Source of the DNA: Prorocentrum cordatum
Lineage: Eukaryota; Sar; Dinophyceae; Prorocentrales; Prorocentraceae
NCBI GenBank assembly: GCA_963575745.1
Contig: CAUYUJ010000170.1
Coordinates: forward strand, 219,001 to 283,000
DNA length: 64,000 nt
Direction: 5' to 3'
The notes beneath the pieces are model-generated. The model was given only the letters and a program-made list of their open reading frames with translations. It did not search any database and was not told the DNA's origin. Positions 41,180 through 51,167 of the stretch are shown here, one piece after another. A program made the position numbers and the translations under genes. Each line of letters starts with the position of its first letter. Within the stretch, counting starts at the first letter, position 1.

Positions 41180-41330
41180 GCCACCCCCAGGATAACCACC
41201 CCGACGCGCGAAGTCCTTTGGTAACAGCCCCCAAAGAAGGAATCGAACAGAGCAGTGCTGTTGAGCAAACGCCCAGGGCCGTTTCGTGAACGCCGGTTGT
41301 CCGGTCTGGGTGGTTTTTCCTCCCCTGGAC
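41180..41330 (+). mobile_element. RepD element, copy 3
   Basis: Left AGCCACCCCCAGGATAACCA; interior AAGGAATCGAACAGAGCAGT and CAGGGCCGTTTCGTGAACGC; right GTCTGGGTGGTTTTTCCTCC. Starts 14 bp after RepH. Confidence 0.8.
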
Positions 41331-41508
41331 TGGAGGCCTAGTAATGGGCACCACCACCAACACAAGGAGTTGCCTCCACAGGGGAAAACGATCCTCGATT
41401 TCGGTGTTGGTGGCAACAGTTCGGCCACCTTTGGAAGCCAGAATACTTACCACCATCGCCGAGATCGGGATCTTCCTCCCTCGGTGGATGCACACCGCCG
41501 ATATTGGT

Positions 41509-41600
41509 GTTGGAGGAGGAGGAGGAGGAGGAGGAGGAGGAGGAGGAGGAGAGGGAAGAGAGGGAGGAGGAGGAGGAGGATGAGGAGGAGGAGGAGGAGT
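41509..41600. repeat. (GGA)n tract
   Basis: Purine-only GGA triplets with one AGAGGGAAGAGA interruption. Confidence 0.92.
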
Positions 41601-41737
41601 GTCAACCTCTGGGCCTGCGAAGCTGGAGCGTGGGCAGCGTGCCGGCCCCGAGGCGCGGTGGGCGCGGAGCCCGCGGCGCGACACGCGGAGAAGGAGCTCC
41701 TGACCCGTGGCGGGCCAGCGGGCGTCTGCAAGGCTCG

Positions 41738-42087
41738 GGTCGGGCGGGTCCCCCTGCGGGCGGATGCTGGGCGAGAGGTAAGGGCATAGCCAAAGCACAT
41801 ACTCCAGATTTCGTAATAAAAAGAGGGGGGGTCTGGACCCTCCAAGCCAAGCCATTTCAGACCTCCCCCGTGGGAGGACCCTCCAAAACATCGTCCCCAG
41901 ACCCCCCCAGGCCCTCCAAGATAGCCTGGAAGAGACCCGAAATGAGACCCCCTCCCTTTATTACGAAATCTGGAGTAGATTCAAACACGCTCGAACAATT
42001 TGTTTTACAAGCAAACCCACCAAAAAGTCCCCTGACTATGTTTTGGACTGTTCCGGAATGTTCCTCCTGCAGAGGGACACGCCCGAC
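41738..42087 (+). mobile_element. T1 element, copy I, carrying a nested hairpin
   Basis: Left GGTCGGGCGGGTCCCCCTGC; right TGTTCCGGAATGTTCCTCCT then GCAGAGGGACACGCCCGAC. It is about twice normal length because 41802-41975 is itself an inverted pair: CTCCAGATTTCGTAATAAAA / TTTATTACGAAATCTGGAG. Without it the copy would be about 176 bp, the normal T1 size. Confidence 0.85.
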
Positions 42088-42847
42088 GGAACGCAAGCCT
42101 GATGCTCTCACACGACGGGGGGGGGAGTTGCAAGCGGGAGGAAAAGAGGGGACGGCCGCGGCCCTCTCGACGAGGGCCTGAGGCGGCCCAGAGCGGCCCC
42201 AAGAGGGCCCCAAGAGGGCCTCGAGAGGGCCCCAGGGAGGCTCCAAGAGGGCTCCACGTGGATTCCTCGGCGCTCTGAGCTCGCCAGGAGGGGCGCTCGT
42301 CGTGGTGAACGTTTCCTTACTCGGCGTTTCGACGCTGGGCGGAAGGGGGGGGTGGAGGGGGGGTCTGGTTCTGGACCTCTACTTGATGCGACTGTCTGAA
42401 ACAGTGCGTCCTATGGGGGAGACTCCGCCTGCTTGAAACGGGAGCCTTAAACAGCTAAGCTCTACTCCGTGACCGGGGGAGGGGGAGGGGGGAGGGGGGG
42501 GAAAGGGGGGGGAGAGGGGGGGAGGGGGTGCCAGGGCCCGCGCCGATCGGCAAAACATGGAGTAAGAAAAACTATATATGAGGGGGGTCAAAATGTGTTT
42601 CTCCTCGGCCCTAAAAAAAACAGAGGTGGAGAGTGGGGGGTTCGGGAGAGGTTTTCTCCCCAGCTCCCTCCTGCAAGCCTGCCTCAGGAAGGGTTGGAAC
42701 CTTTGAAAAAACCCCTTTCAGGAGGAGGCTTGGAGGGCTGGGGGAACTGTTCCCCTCCGAGCCCCCCCCAGCTTCGCGCCGATCTGCAAAACAACGAATA
42801 AGAAAACGATCGCGTGCTTCCGCTGTTGTTCGCGCCGAGCTGCTCTC
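42088..42847. other. No gene recognised
   Basis: G-rich tracts at 42345-42370 and 42474-42530. An imperfect inverted pair (GCCGATCGGCAAAACA / GCGCCGATCTGCAAAACA) near 42542 and 42777. No gene. Confidence 0.45.
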
Positions 42848-43009
42848 GGGAGCGTCCAAGAGCGGGGCATCCAAGAGCGGGGGGGGCGCAAATCATGGCC
42901 CGCAGCACGTGCGCGGCTTAGGGGGTGGCGGGGACGCATTGAAACAAGAAGAGGCGCCATGAAATCTGGGGAGATTTCATGGCCCCCGCCATGATACGGT
43001 AGAGGCAAA
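42848..43009 (+). mobile_element. RepF element, copy C (diverged)
   Basis: GCATCCAAGAGCGGGG, GCAGCACGTGCGCGGC, GAAGAGGCGCCATGAAATCT and GGGGAGATTTCATGGCC. The right end is lost here; a RepF-like right end reappears at 43385-43430. Confidence 0.75.
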
Positions 43010-43193
43010 CAATTAGTGGACACTCCCCCTCCCCCCAATTCAAAGTTGGCACACGCGGGGAAGACTGCGGTCAAAGTGCAGCTCCTTCAGCCCACCGCCA
43101 GCACTGATCCTTGGGGGGAGCATTGACAGATCGATGCTGATTTCTTTCGAGGCCTGCATCCCCCCCCCTAGTCATCGCCAGAGGAACGAAGAG

Positions 43194-43370
43194 CGACATA
43201 AACATAGAAACTCGGAGGCCCGCGCGGACTTCATGGATCCGCGCTGGACCCCCTCCCGAGCGAGCGGTGCGCGGAGCGCGCCGGGGGCGGCGCCGGAGGC
43301 GCCGCCAGGGAGCCCAAGCGCGGATCCGAGAAAGTCCGCGCGGACCTCAGAGTTTTTATGTTTGTGTCAT
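43194..43370. mobile_element. FB1 foldback element, copy 4
   Basis: Left GCGACATAAACATAGAAACT, GGCCCGCGCGGACTTCATGG; right GAGAAAGTCCGCGCGGACCT, TTTTATGTTTGTGTCATC. Centre GGCGGCGCCGGAGGCGCCGC. Flanked by GCATCCCCCCCCTAGTCATC and GCATCCCCCCCTTAGTCGTC in direct orientation. Confidence 0.9.
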
Positions 43371-43449
43371 CCGTCGTTCCCCTGTGCATCCCCCCCCTTA
43401 GTCGTCGTCCCCCTCTCTGCCGCCCCCGGTGCTCCCCCGGTCAACTACG

Positions 43450-43621
43450 CGCAAGAGTGACCCTGGGTACGAGTGACCTTTGGTGCGCGGCTTTGGGGGG
43501 ACCGCGGGGGGGACAAACCCAAGCGCGCAAGACGCTCCTGTCGCATCGCATTCGGCGACTGGAGGAACCCATTGGGCCCGCATCAAAGGTCACTCCGGCG
43601 AAAGGTCACACTTACATCTAG
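43450..43621 (+). mobile_element. RepG inverted-repeat element, copy 2
   Basis: Left GCAAGAGTGACCCTGGGTAC then GAGTGACCTTTGGTGCG; right GCATCAAAGGTCACTCCGGC then GAAAGGTCACACTTACATC. Arms about 40 bp. Confidence 0.85.
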
Positions 43622-43654
43622 TCGACCCCCGGCCGAGCTGCTCCTTTGGACGCC

Positions 43655-43852
43655 CGAATTGGGCACGGAAAGAATGGGCACAATGCCCAACAACAAATGT
43701 TGTCCCAAACCAACGGCGGCCGCTGTTGGGCAGGCGGCCTCCTGTCTCAAACGGACACAGGCCGCGGCGGCGCGGACAGTGAGTCCTGTTCACAATGAAC
43801 AGGAAGCGCTGTTGGGCATTGTGCCCATTCTTTCCGTACCCATTTCGTTCGT
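43655..43852. mobile_element. Foldback element with 38-bp arms
   Basis: CGAATTGGGCACGGAAAGAA then TGGGCACAATGCCCAACA at the left; TGTTGGGCATTGTGCCCATT then CTTTCCGTACCCATTTCG at the right. The 120-bp interior has further GGCGGCCGCTG / CGCGGCGGC pairs. Confidence 0.9.
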
Positions 43853-43854
43853 GC

Positions 43855-44203
43855 AGAGCTCCCCTTAGTAAACCTCCCCTTAGTGACACCGACCTGGGAC
43901 CGAAACCGACGGACCTGGACCCGCAAAAATAACGGCCGCGACGCCCTCTCGCGAGCCGAAAACGGCCATTTCCTTACAGTCATCGGCCTGACCTAAGGAA
44001 CGATAAATCAGGAACGAAGCCCATTTTTCCCAAGGAATAACGCATAAGGAACGATATATTACAAACAACGCATAAGGACTTGTAGAAAACGCACGCAAGC
44101 CTAAGGAACGACCGAGCCCCTTTTGAAAAGTAAGTGCTCCTTATTCAAGCCGCTCAATGTAATCGACGTGTCAGGGTAGGAGGTCTATCCACCTCGGAGT
44201 CTG
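43855..44203 (+). mobile_element. RepE element, copy 4, interrupted
   Basis: RepE sequence up to AACGGCCATTTCCTT (43975) and from ATCGACGTGTCAGGGTAGGA (44161) is continuous in copy 3. Between lies an insert of about 185 bp. The whole is bounded by GTCGACCCCCGGCCGAGCTG then CTCC at 43621-43644 and 44204-44227. Confidence 0.8.
43975..44161. mobile_element. Insertion nested in RepE
   Basis: Begins TTACAGTCATCGG and ends CGCTCAATGTAA, giving short TTACA / TGTAA inverted ends. AT-richer than its host and carries AAGGAACGA four times and CGCATAAGGA twice. No frame. Confidence 0.75.
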
Positions 44204-44226
44204 GTCGACCCCCGGCCGAGCTGCTC

Positions 44227-44520
44227 CGGGGTCTCCTCCTCCTCCTCCTCCTCCTCCTCCTCCTCCTCCTCCTCCTCCATCCTCATCCTCCTCGTCCTCC
44301 TCGTGCTCTTCCTCGTGCTCCTCCTCCTCCTCCTCCTCCTCCTCCTTCTCCTCGATCATCCTCCTCCTCCCTCCTCCTCCTCCTCTCTCCTTCGCCTCCT
44401 CCTCCGCCTCCTGCTCCTCTCCTCCTCCCTCCTCCTCCTCCTCCTCCTCCTCCTCCTCCAGCTCCTCCTCCTCCTCCTCCTCCTCCTCCTCCTCCTCCTC
44501 CGCCTCCTCGATCCTCCTCC
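44227..44520. repeat. (CTC)n pyrimidine tract
   Basis: CTC triplets with interruptions; includes ATCCTCATCCTCCTCGTCCT, a phrase also present at 44980. Confidence 0.95.
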
Positions 44521-44694
44521 TCCCGCGCGGGTGCCGGGCCCGGGCCGCGAGGACTGCTGCCCGCAGCGAGCCTCCGAGGGCGCGAGGGCCCCCGAGAGGC
44601 GGCGCGCGGGGCGCGCGGCAGGCCGGCGGGCGCCCTCCGCGGGGCGCCCTCTCCGCGGCGCCATCGGCCACGCGCAAGGAGTGGCCCAACAACA

Positions 44695-44870
44695 GGTCGG
44701 GCAGGCGGATCCTGCAAGAAGAGCAAACAAACATGCTCGAAACATACCCCCCAAAATAGCCCCAAAAGAATCGAACATACCCCCAAAATAGTCGAACCTG
44801 TTCGAAGCTAGCCCCCGGACCGTGTTTGTTATTTTGAGATGCTCCTCCTGGAAAGGGGCATGCCAGACAT
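44695..44870 (+). mobile_element. T1 element, copy J (diverged ends)
   Basis: Left GGTCGGGCAGGCGGATCCTG (internal deletion of the CCCCCTACA block); interior ACCCCCCAAAATAGCCCC; right ATGCTCCTCCTGGAAAGGGG then CATGCCAGACATAA. Lies between two CTC tracts. Confidence 0.75.
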
Positions 44871-44907
44871 AAACCACATACCTTACAGAATCCTCCCATG
44901 TTCCCAA

Positions 44908-45575
44908 ATTCTCCTCCTCCCTCCCCCTCCCTCCTCCGCCTCCTCCTCCTCCTCCTCCTCTCCTCCTCCTCCTCCTCCTCCATCCTCATCCTCCTCGTCC
45001 TCCTCGTGCTCCTCGTGGTGCTCCTCCTCCTCCCTCCTCCTCCTCCTCCTCCTCCTCCTCCTCCTCCTCTCCTCCTTTCTCCTTCCCCTCCTCCAATTCT
45101 CCTCCCACCTCCGCCTCCTCCGCTCCTCCGTCTCCTCCGCCTCCTCCTCCTCGTCCTCCTCCTCCGCCTCCTCTTCCTTCTCCTCCTCGTGCTCCTCCTG
45201 TCCCTCCTTCCCGACGAGGGTGGTGGGGCTTCAGGTGGAGGGCCTTCCGGGGGCAGGGCGCCATCCCTCTCCTCGCTCTTCGCCTCCCAGTTGTTTGCCG
45301 CTGCTCCTCCACCTCCTCTTCGCCCCTGTCCCCCGCCTCCCTCCTCCTCCTCCTCCTCCTCCTCCTCCTCCTCCTCCTCCTCCCTCCTCCTCCTGCTCCT
45401 CCTCTCCTCCTCCTCCTCCTCCTCCTCCTCCTCCTCCTCCTCCTCCTCCTCCTCTCCTCCTCCCCCTCTGCTCCTTCTCCTCCTCCTCCCTCCTCCTCCT
45501 TCTCCTCCTCCCCCTCCCCCTCCTCCTCCCCTCCTCCTCCTCCTTTTCCTCCTCCTCCTCCTCATTCCTCCTTCT
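44908..45575. repeat. Long (CTC)n pyrimidine tracts
   Basis: 44908-45215 and 45335-45575, with a 120-bp unique linker. The phrase ATCCTCATCCTCCTCGTCCT and TCGTGCTCCTCGT is shared with 44280-44330, so the tracts may be a duplication on either side of the T1 copy. Confidence 0.9.
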
Positions 45576-45624
45576 GACCATCCCCCCTCAGACTTACACA
45601 ATTGGAATATTGCTGTCCTCTCTC

Positions 45625-45830
45625 AATCTCTCTCTCTCTCTATCCCTGTCTCTCTGCCTGACGCTGTACGGAAACTGTTCGGCCCTCTCCGCGTACTGTT
45701 TCACACATGATTTCAACGCACTGACCAAATAGCTTGTCTATGTGAGCCCTGGATATCACCCAATCCATATACAAGTATATATATATAGAGATGTATATAT
45801 ACATATATACGTATATATAGATCACTCAAT
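45625..45830. repeat. (CT)n and TATA-rich tract
   Basis: CTCTCT at 45625-45660; TATATA/ATACGTATAT at 45774-45825. Confidence 0.85.
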
Positions 45831-45884
45831 CCAGCTCAACTCTAATAGTTCGCCCTTGTCATGGTCAACATATGTTGTGCATGA

Positions 45885-45957
45885 CTTCCTCTGCTATCCG
45901 CATGGGTTCCTCTGTATCCGCATGGATGTTCCTGCTAGTACGATGGCTTCTTGTGGA
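45885..45957 (-). repeat. 21-bp repeat GCCATGCGGATAGCAGAGGAA, short array
   Basis: On the minus strand: CCATGCGGATACAGAGGAAC, CCATGCGGATAGCAGAGGAA, with one diverged unit. Same unit as the array at 52230 but opposite strand. Confidence 0.8.
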
Positions 45958-45999
45958 TATTTCAATAGCGCCCCACCAATCGTGAAACTTAGAAGTGTA

Positions 46000-46350
46000 G
46001 AAGGGAAGGGTAGAGCAGAGTATAATCGATTGGGAACGAGTGTATGCGTAGAGTAAGACAGAGTAGAGCAGTGCACAGGGGGAAGAAGCCAAGCAGGGCA
46101 AGAGCATAATAGAGCAGAGTAGAGTCGGAGTTGAGTATATTATGATCGATCTGAGTAAAGCAGCCATAGTATGATAAAGCTGGACTGGGTAGGGTGCAGT
46201 GGTTAGAACAAAATCGAGTCGGCTAAGGCCGACTAAACTAGAACATAGTATATGAGGGGAGCACATCAGAAACTGGCAAGCTAAAGCAGAGTAGAAAAGA
46301 GTGGAGTAGAGGAGAGAAGGGTGGAGTAGAGAAGAAAATCGTACCTTAGT
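46000..46350. repeat. GTAGAGCAGAG low-complexity stretch
   Basis: Irregular GAGTAGAGCAGAGTA words; a similar short stretch at 47270-47330. No gene. Confidence 0.7.
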
Positions 46351-46439
46351 ATGTTCGATTCATGGGAATATCAGGTCAGCCAGGTCGAGCGAGTCAGAGG
46401 CCCCCGCACATTCCCACCCACCCACCCCACAACGTAAGA

Positions 46440-47070
46440 ACCACGTGTGGCACGATTGGACATCGGGGTTGGGGACGCGCTGCCGCTTCGCAGACGCAAA
46501 TGGCTCGGGCGCGGCCCAGCTTCCGACGGCTTGGCGAACAAGGAACACCACGCGGCCCGCGCAGGGGCGGGGGCGGCAACACTGCCGATGGGCGAGGTGA
46601 CAAAAAAAACATGTGCGCCGCGCGGGCGCTCAGGCGGCGCTCGGGCGAGGTCGGCATGTCTCCCGCTCTCGCGCCGCTCCCACTGCCGCTGTCGCTCTCG
46701 TGCGCTTCGGCGAACGAGCCATGCGCCGCACCCGCGCGGGGCCCCCCTTTCGAGCGAAATGCGAACAGAGCCTGGGCGAGGGCGACACATCGCCCAGTCG
46801 TGCGGGGGCCCCACCAATTGGGCGAGTGAAGAACGCATGCCCCGCCGGGGCGGCAACGCCATCTTCGGAAGAAAACTGCGCGGCGCCGAAGCAAGAGCGA
46901 CATTTCCGTCCGCCCGCGCGTCGGCGAGGTTGCGTGCAAAGCGTATGAACCGCGCACGCGCGGGAGCCCAGCGATCCAGAAAAGTGAACGCGCAGCCGGG
47001 ACGGGAACGACGTGCCGGCGTTTCGCGCGGGATGTGCGCCGCGCCCGATGTCCCGCCACGCATTTTGTAC
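46440..47070 (+). repeat. Degenerate GGGCGAGG-anchored repeats
   Basis: GGCGAGG/GGCGAAC anchors near 46580, 46643, 46707, 46771, 46819 and 46921, each followed by a CATGY or ACATCG word, at 48-100 bp spacing. Open frames on both strands are composition-driven. Confidence 0.45.
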
Positions 47071-48869
47071 CGAGGACGACATGACGTCCACGTTGACACG
47101 GAAAAGTTTGAAATCACACTGTGCTTCTAACAAGCAGGATTGGACCACCCAGATGGCGTTGTTTTCGGCAGGTTTAGTGACAGTAGATCCTAATAGCAAA
47201 CAAAGATTGCAATGGGGATACAAGCAGGAGCATCATACAAAATACTAGAACATAACAAAACAGAAAGTGTAGTACGGTGTAGAGTAGCGTAGAGTAGGGC
47301 AAGCTAAGGTAGGGTAGATGGTCGAGAATACTCGGATGGACCCCAATGCACTCTAGTCTACTCGAACCCCACCTTCGTCACTTCTCTTCAGTCCACTTCG
47401 TTTCAATAGTATGATATATTTGGGGTCTGCGCTGGTTGCACCAGTCGTCGTACGGTTGTTGAAGATGCGATTGAATTCGGTGTTTCAAGATGGCGTCTCC
47501 GCTACAACGTGGGCCTCACTCTCGGAAGAGCGCTTTGCTCCCATCGTCGTGAGGAATGGCGCTCGCACTCCAGCGCGGGAAACTTTTCTGGATCCGGTTC
47601 CATTCCCTTCGTTGTGGCCCCCTCATGTCCCCTCCTCCTCCCTCTCCTGGTCCTCCTGCTCCTCCCGCTCCCTTCACTCCAGCTTATACTGCTGCTGTCC
47701 GACCCCGTCCTCCTCGTCCTCCTGCTCCTCCTCCTGCTCATCCTCCTGCTCGGCCGCCACCCCCTCCCCCCCCCTCCCCCTCCGCGAGCGCAGCGCCCAG
47801 AGGCCGCGAGCTGCCCTTTTCGAGTTCAACCGTGGGCCGCCCCGACGCGGCCTCCCTCGACGAGCGAGCTCCCTCTCCCGGCGGCCGCCGAAGCCCGCGA
47901 AGCACCGCGGGGCGGCCGCCCACGTCCTCAGCGCGCGCGCCGACACGCGCACGCCAGAACAGAAACCAGTCCAAAAAGAGACGAGGTAGACTGCCAAGAG
48001 CGACCATGCTGGCCCGAGGGGCCAGAAGGGGCACCCCGCTTCAACGGCCTCCCCCGCCAGCGCCGCTCCGCCCAGGGCGCCGGCCAGTGGGCTCAGCCGC
48101 AGGGCCCTGACAACATGAACCACGCCTGGACAACAGGTGGTCCTCCAGCACTAACGCGCGGCCACCAGCGAACCGATGCCAGATCCTAACCAGCCTCAAG
48201 AAAGATAACCGTATGGAAGAGGAGAGGAAAACACAAAAAAACGCCACAAGTCTAGGCCCTCTTTGACCAGCGATTCTGCGCCGCGTGATCAAATATGGTA
48301 AATGGGTGGCGGTCATCGGGCAGCCCGTCAAGTTTGTGCCGAAACTGCTCGCCGTAGGCAACCGCCGAACTGACCCCTCCCTGGCGCCCTTGCAGCTGTG
48401 CAAAATACCTGCCGACCCAAGGTTAGCTTTACAGAAACCCCCATACGCTCTGCGCGCCGTATGCACACCAGAAGTGAACAGATCATGCGCACTCTGAACG
48501 TCACTTGCCACGTCTACGGCCCCAGCAGCATGATCACGGGGGCCCGGGTAATTGCCGGCAGAGAACAGCCCCTGCTTGACCGCCTCCGCACTGGTCGAAG
48601 GCATGGCCGCCACGCGGAAAAAAACAACCTTGGCCCGGCACCTCATTCGGCCAAGCTCCGTGGGCGCGCATTGCGTTGACTGCGTGCGGGCACGGGCTTT
48701 GGCATCCTTGGCCCCTTCTGCCACGTCGTCTACACGTGGGAAACCATTGACCACCTCCGCGAACAGGTGCGTTTGGGTGAGCAGCTTCGTCTGCGACTCA
48801 TCTACGTGCGGTTTTGGCAGCAGCTCGCAATCCCACTAAGCACCGTCAACAATTATGCACTCCATGGCC
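47071..48869. other. No gene recognised
   Basis: Mixed composition, with CTCCTG-rich patches at 47630-47770 and proline/arginine-rich frames. No domain, splice pattern or repeat family that I can support. Confidence 0.45.
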
Positions 48870-51110
48870 TTAGTACAATATTGGTTCACGAGCTGGTGAT
48901 TCTGTCAGCCCGGTCAGGTACATCTCCACGACAACATTGGGAACCCCGCGTGGCGTTGCTCTTTCCGCAGCAAAGTAATCAGCCCGACAACTTCCGTGCC
49001 GCCAGATGGGTGACCGTCCCAGCTCCAGATGTTCACTCACATCCTTGTGCACTGGTGCCCACGCAACCGCAGGTGGCTCTGCTTCGATCGTCGCAGGTAT
49101 TCCCCTCCAAATGCCAACATGCTGTGCCGACGCTTCCCGCCAGCATATGGCCCCAGGTCTGACCTTCCACCATTTGGCCGCGCGAGTTTGATGCCGCGAA
49201 TTCTGTCCCAGGGAATGAGGCCATGCCTTGATGTACCGCACACCTCTCAGCCCTTCCCAACGTTTTTTACAGCGCCATGTAGTGCTCCCACTGCTGCGCG
49301 CAGAGGGAGGCCACCAACCGATGCCTGCACTACCATCCATCCGCATGTGCAAATCTCTGCGTTGGAGACTCGAATCAAGAGCCGCCAATAAAGATCGCAT
49401 CTGACCAAGCTTCCGCAACTGAAGCCCAATTTCCCCAAAGGCCCACATCCGCTTTCAAACCAAGCATCCCCATTTGACCTAGCAAGATTCGCAATTACCG
49501 AAGAGCTCCAACGCATCATGGTCTGGGTCGCTCGTACCGTTCTGATGTCCATTACGACCGTCCGTTTTTGAATTCCCTGCACCTTATCAGATACAAGCAA
49601 GTCTTCACCACCATCAGTCCCAAAAGCTAGCCCTCAGCAGCGGTGAAATCGATATCCCGGCGCGTCTTCTGACTCAGCGCACGCTGGGCAACCCTCCGAC
49701 CTGGGATGACTCTGATGAGATCTGCGCTTGGGCCCAAGGAGCTCCACCGTATAGAGCGCGGACAAGGCCAGCCTGTCTGGAGTAGCCGACATCCGCCGTC
49801 TTCACTCCGACTGCTGCTCTCGTGGCTCCACTCCAAAACTGCATATCGATACCAACTCCAGTGCTGTGATGACAAAATATTGCTTCCTGCTGCAAACGTC
49901 AAATGCCTCCTCGCAGTGGCCGCATGGCTTCGCATGGGCAAACAAGCACCAGCGGTATCCTGGCGCCTTGGCCAGTTGGTAACACCGTAGAGGAGTCCAT
50001 TTTCCCGACAACCCATGACGGACTACACCATACCCCCGCCAGAGGACCCCGTACCAGCGACCAGCTGCTCATGCCAGCTTCTTGGTTCGCAAACCGTTGG
50101 TGCGTTGGCCCCCATGCTCGCTCCAATACGCCAAGACTTCACCTTTGGCCCCAAAGGAAACTGGCGCACCTCACCACCATACCCAATGTAGAGGCAACGA
50201 CCGGACCGTAGCATGGGCTACCGTGCGTTACCACATACGCAATGAAAGACTCCTCGCCATCTTGCTTCCGCCAGATCCCCGGCAAACCACCGAAGTCAAG
50301 CAAGCCGCTAGCCGCTAACTCCAGCCACGCTGGCCCCATGCGCAGCCGCTGGCCCCCCCTCCGCATTCCAAACTCTGCCTATATGTCCACCGACGGCGCC
50401 TCTAAGTCTCATGAGTCGCACCCGTCTGCTCATCAGACATTGGATCATGATGTTAAACTGCTTGCGCGTACGCTTGCCATTTCACAACTCATGCCCAAGG
50501 TGTCGCATCCAACGGGTGTGCCGAACACCAAATATAGATGCCGCCACCTTGCATGTGCCCACCTCTGTTGGCCGTAGCCAACAAAGAAGCTCGTCCGCTT
50601 CCACAGGTAACCTGAACTTGAGAGCCTTCAGTTTGAAAGCATGCAGTGCGTTCCAAACCTCTTGTCGCACCTGACCCAAAGCGCCAGTCCACTGCATGGG
50701 TAAGTCATCCACTAAACCTCTTAGTCTCACGCTTGCCCCCCTGGTCTCCGCCACCAAACTCCACGAACAAGCATGAAGTATATGCGTGCGTGCCTCCAGC
50801 CGATATGCCTTGTGATGTGCCTACCGTTCTGCAGATGGAGCCGTAGACCTTCACGCATCTGGCATCAGATACACCCGCCAGGGCATCCACAATAACCTCA
50901 GGTCACACGGTAACCCGCTCGCTTCTTTGAACAAGCTGACACACTCGACCATGTCGTAGTACTTGTATGCGTCCACCATGGCCGTGACTCTTTGCTGATT
51001 CAACTCGATCGCGACGTCTGCTTGATCATTAGGATCGGACGCGCAGTCTGAGGATGAGCGTCCTTTCCCATATCCCATAGATCTGACGAAGCCAGCCATG
51101 TTGTGGACAC
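48870..51110 (-). pseudogene. Decayed reverse transcriptase / RNase H element
   Basis: Minus-strand fragments line up with the intact element at 60504. VTAMVDAYKYYDMVECVSLF near 50980 matches SASIFWDLRKYYEHIDLRLL (motif A). SQGISAGGTHAYTSC near 50800 matches RGIVAGCSFAAS (motif B). LRGLVDDLPMQW near 50720 matches DAYVDDLSLS (motif C), and RHTRWMRHLG corresponds to the following LG motif. Near 49360-48960 there are RNase H-like pieces: MDGSA, and VAWAPVH followed by an AD pair. The pieces lie in different frames, and the region between 50400 and 49450 is too worn to align. The 5' side is cut by a CTC tract at 51168. Confidence 0.65.
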
Positions 51111-51167
51111 GCTTGGTCTGACATTATGAAAACTCTGACGAAAGTACGCATCTACACGATCAGCCTC

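Noticed and set aside
44171-45601. 476-residue minus-strand frame
   Set aside because: Poly-Glu/Arg from CTC tracts, and it crosses a T1 element.
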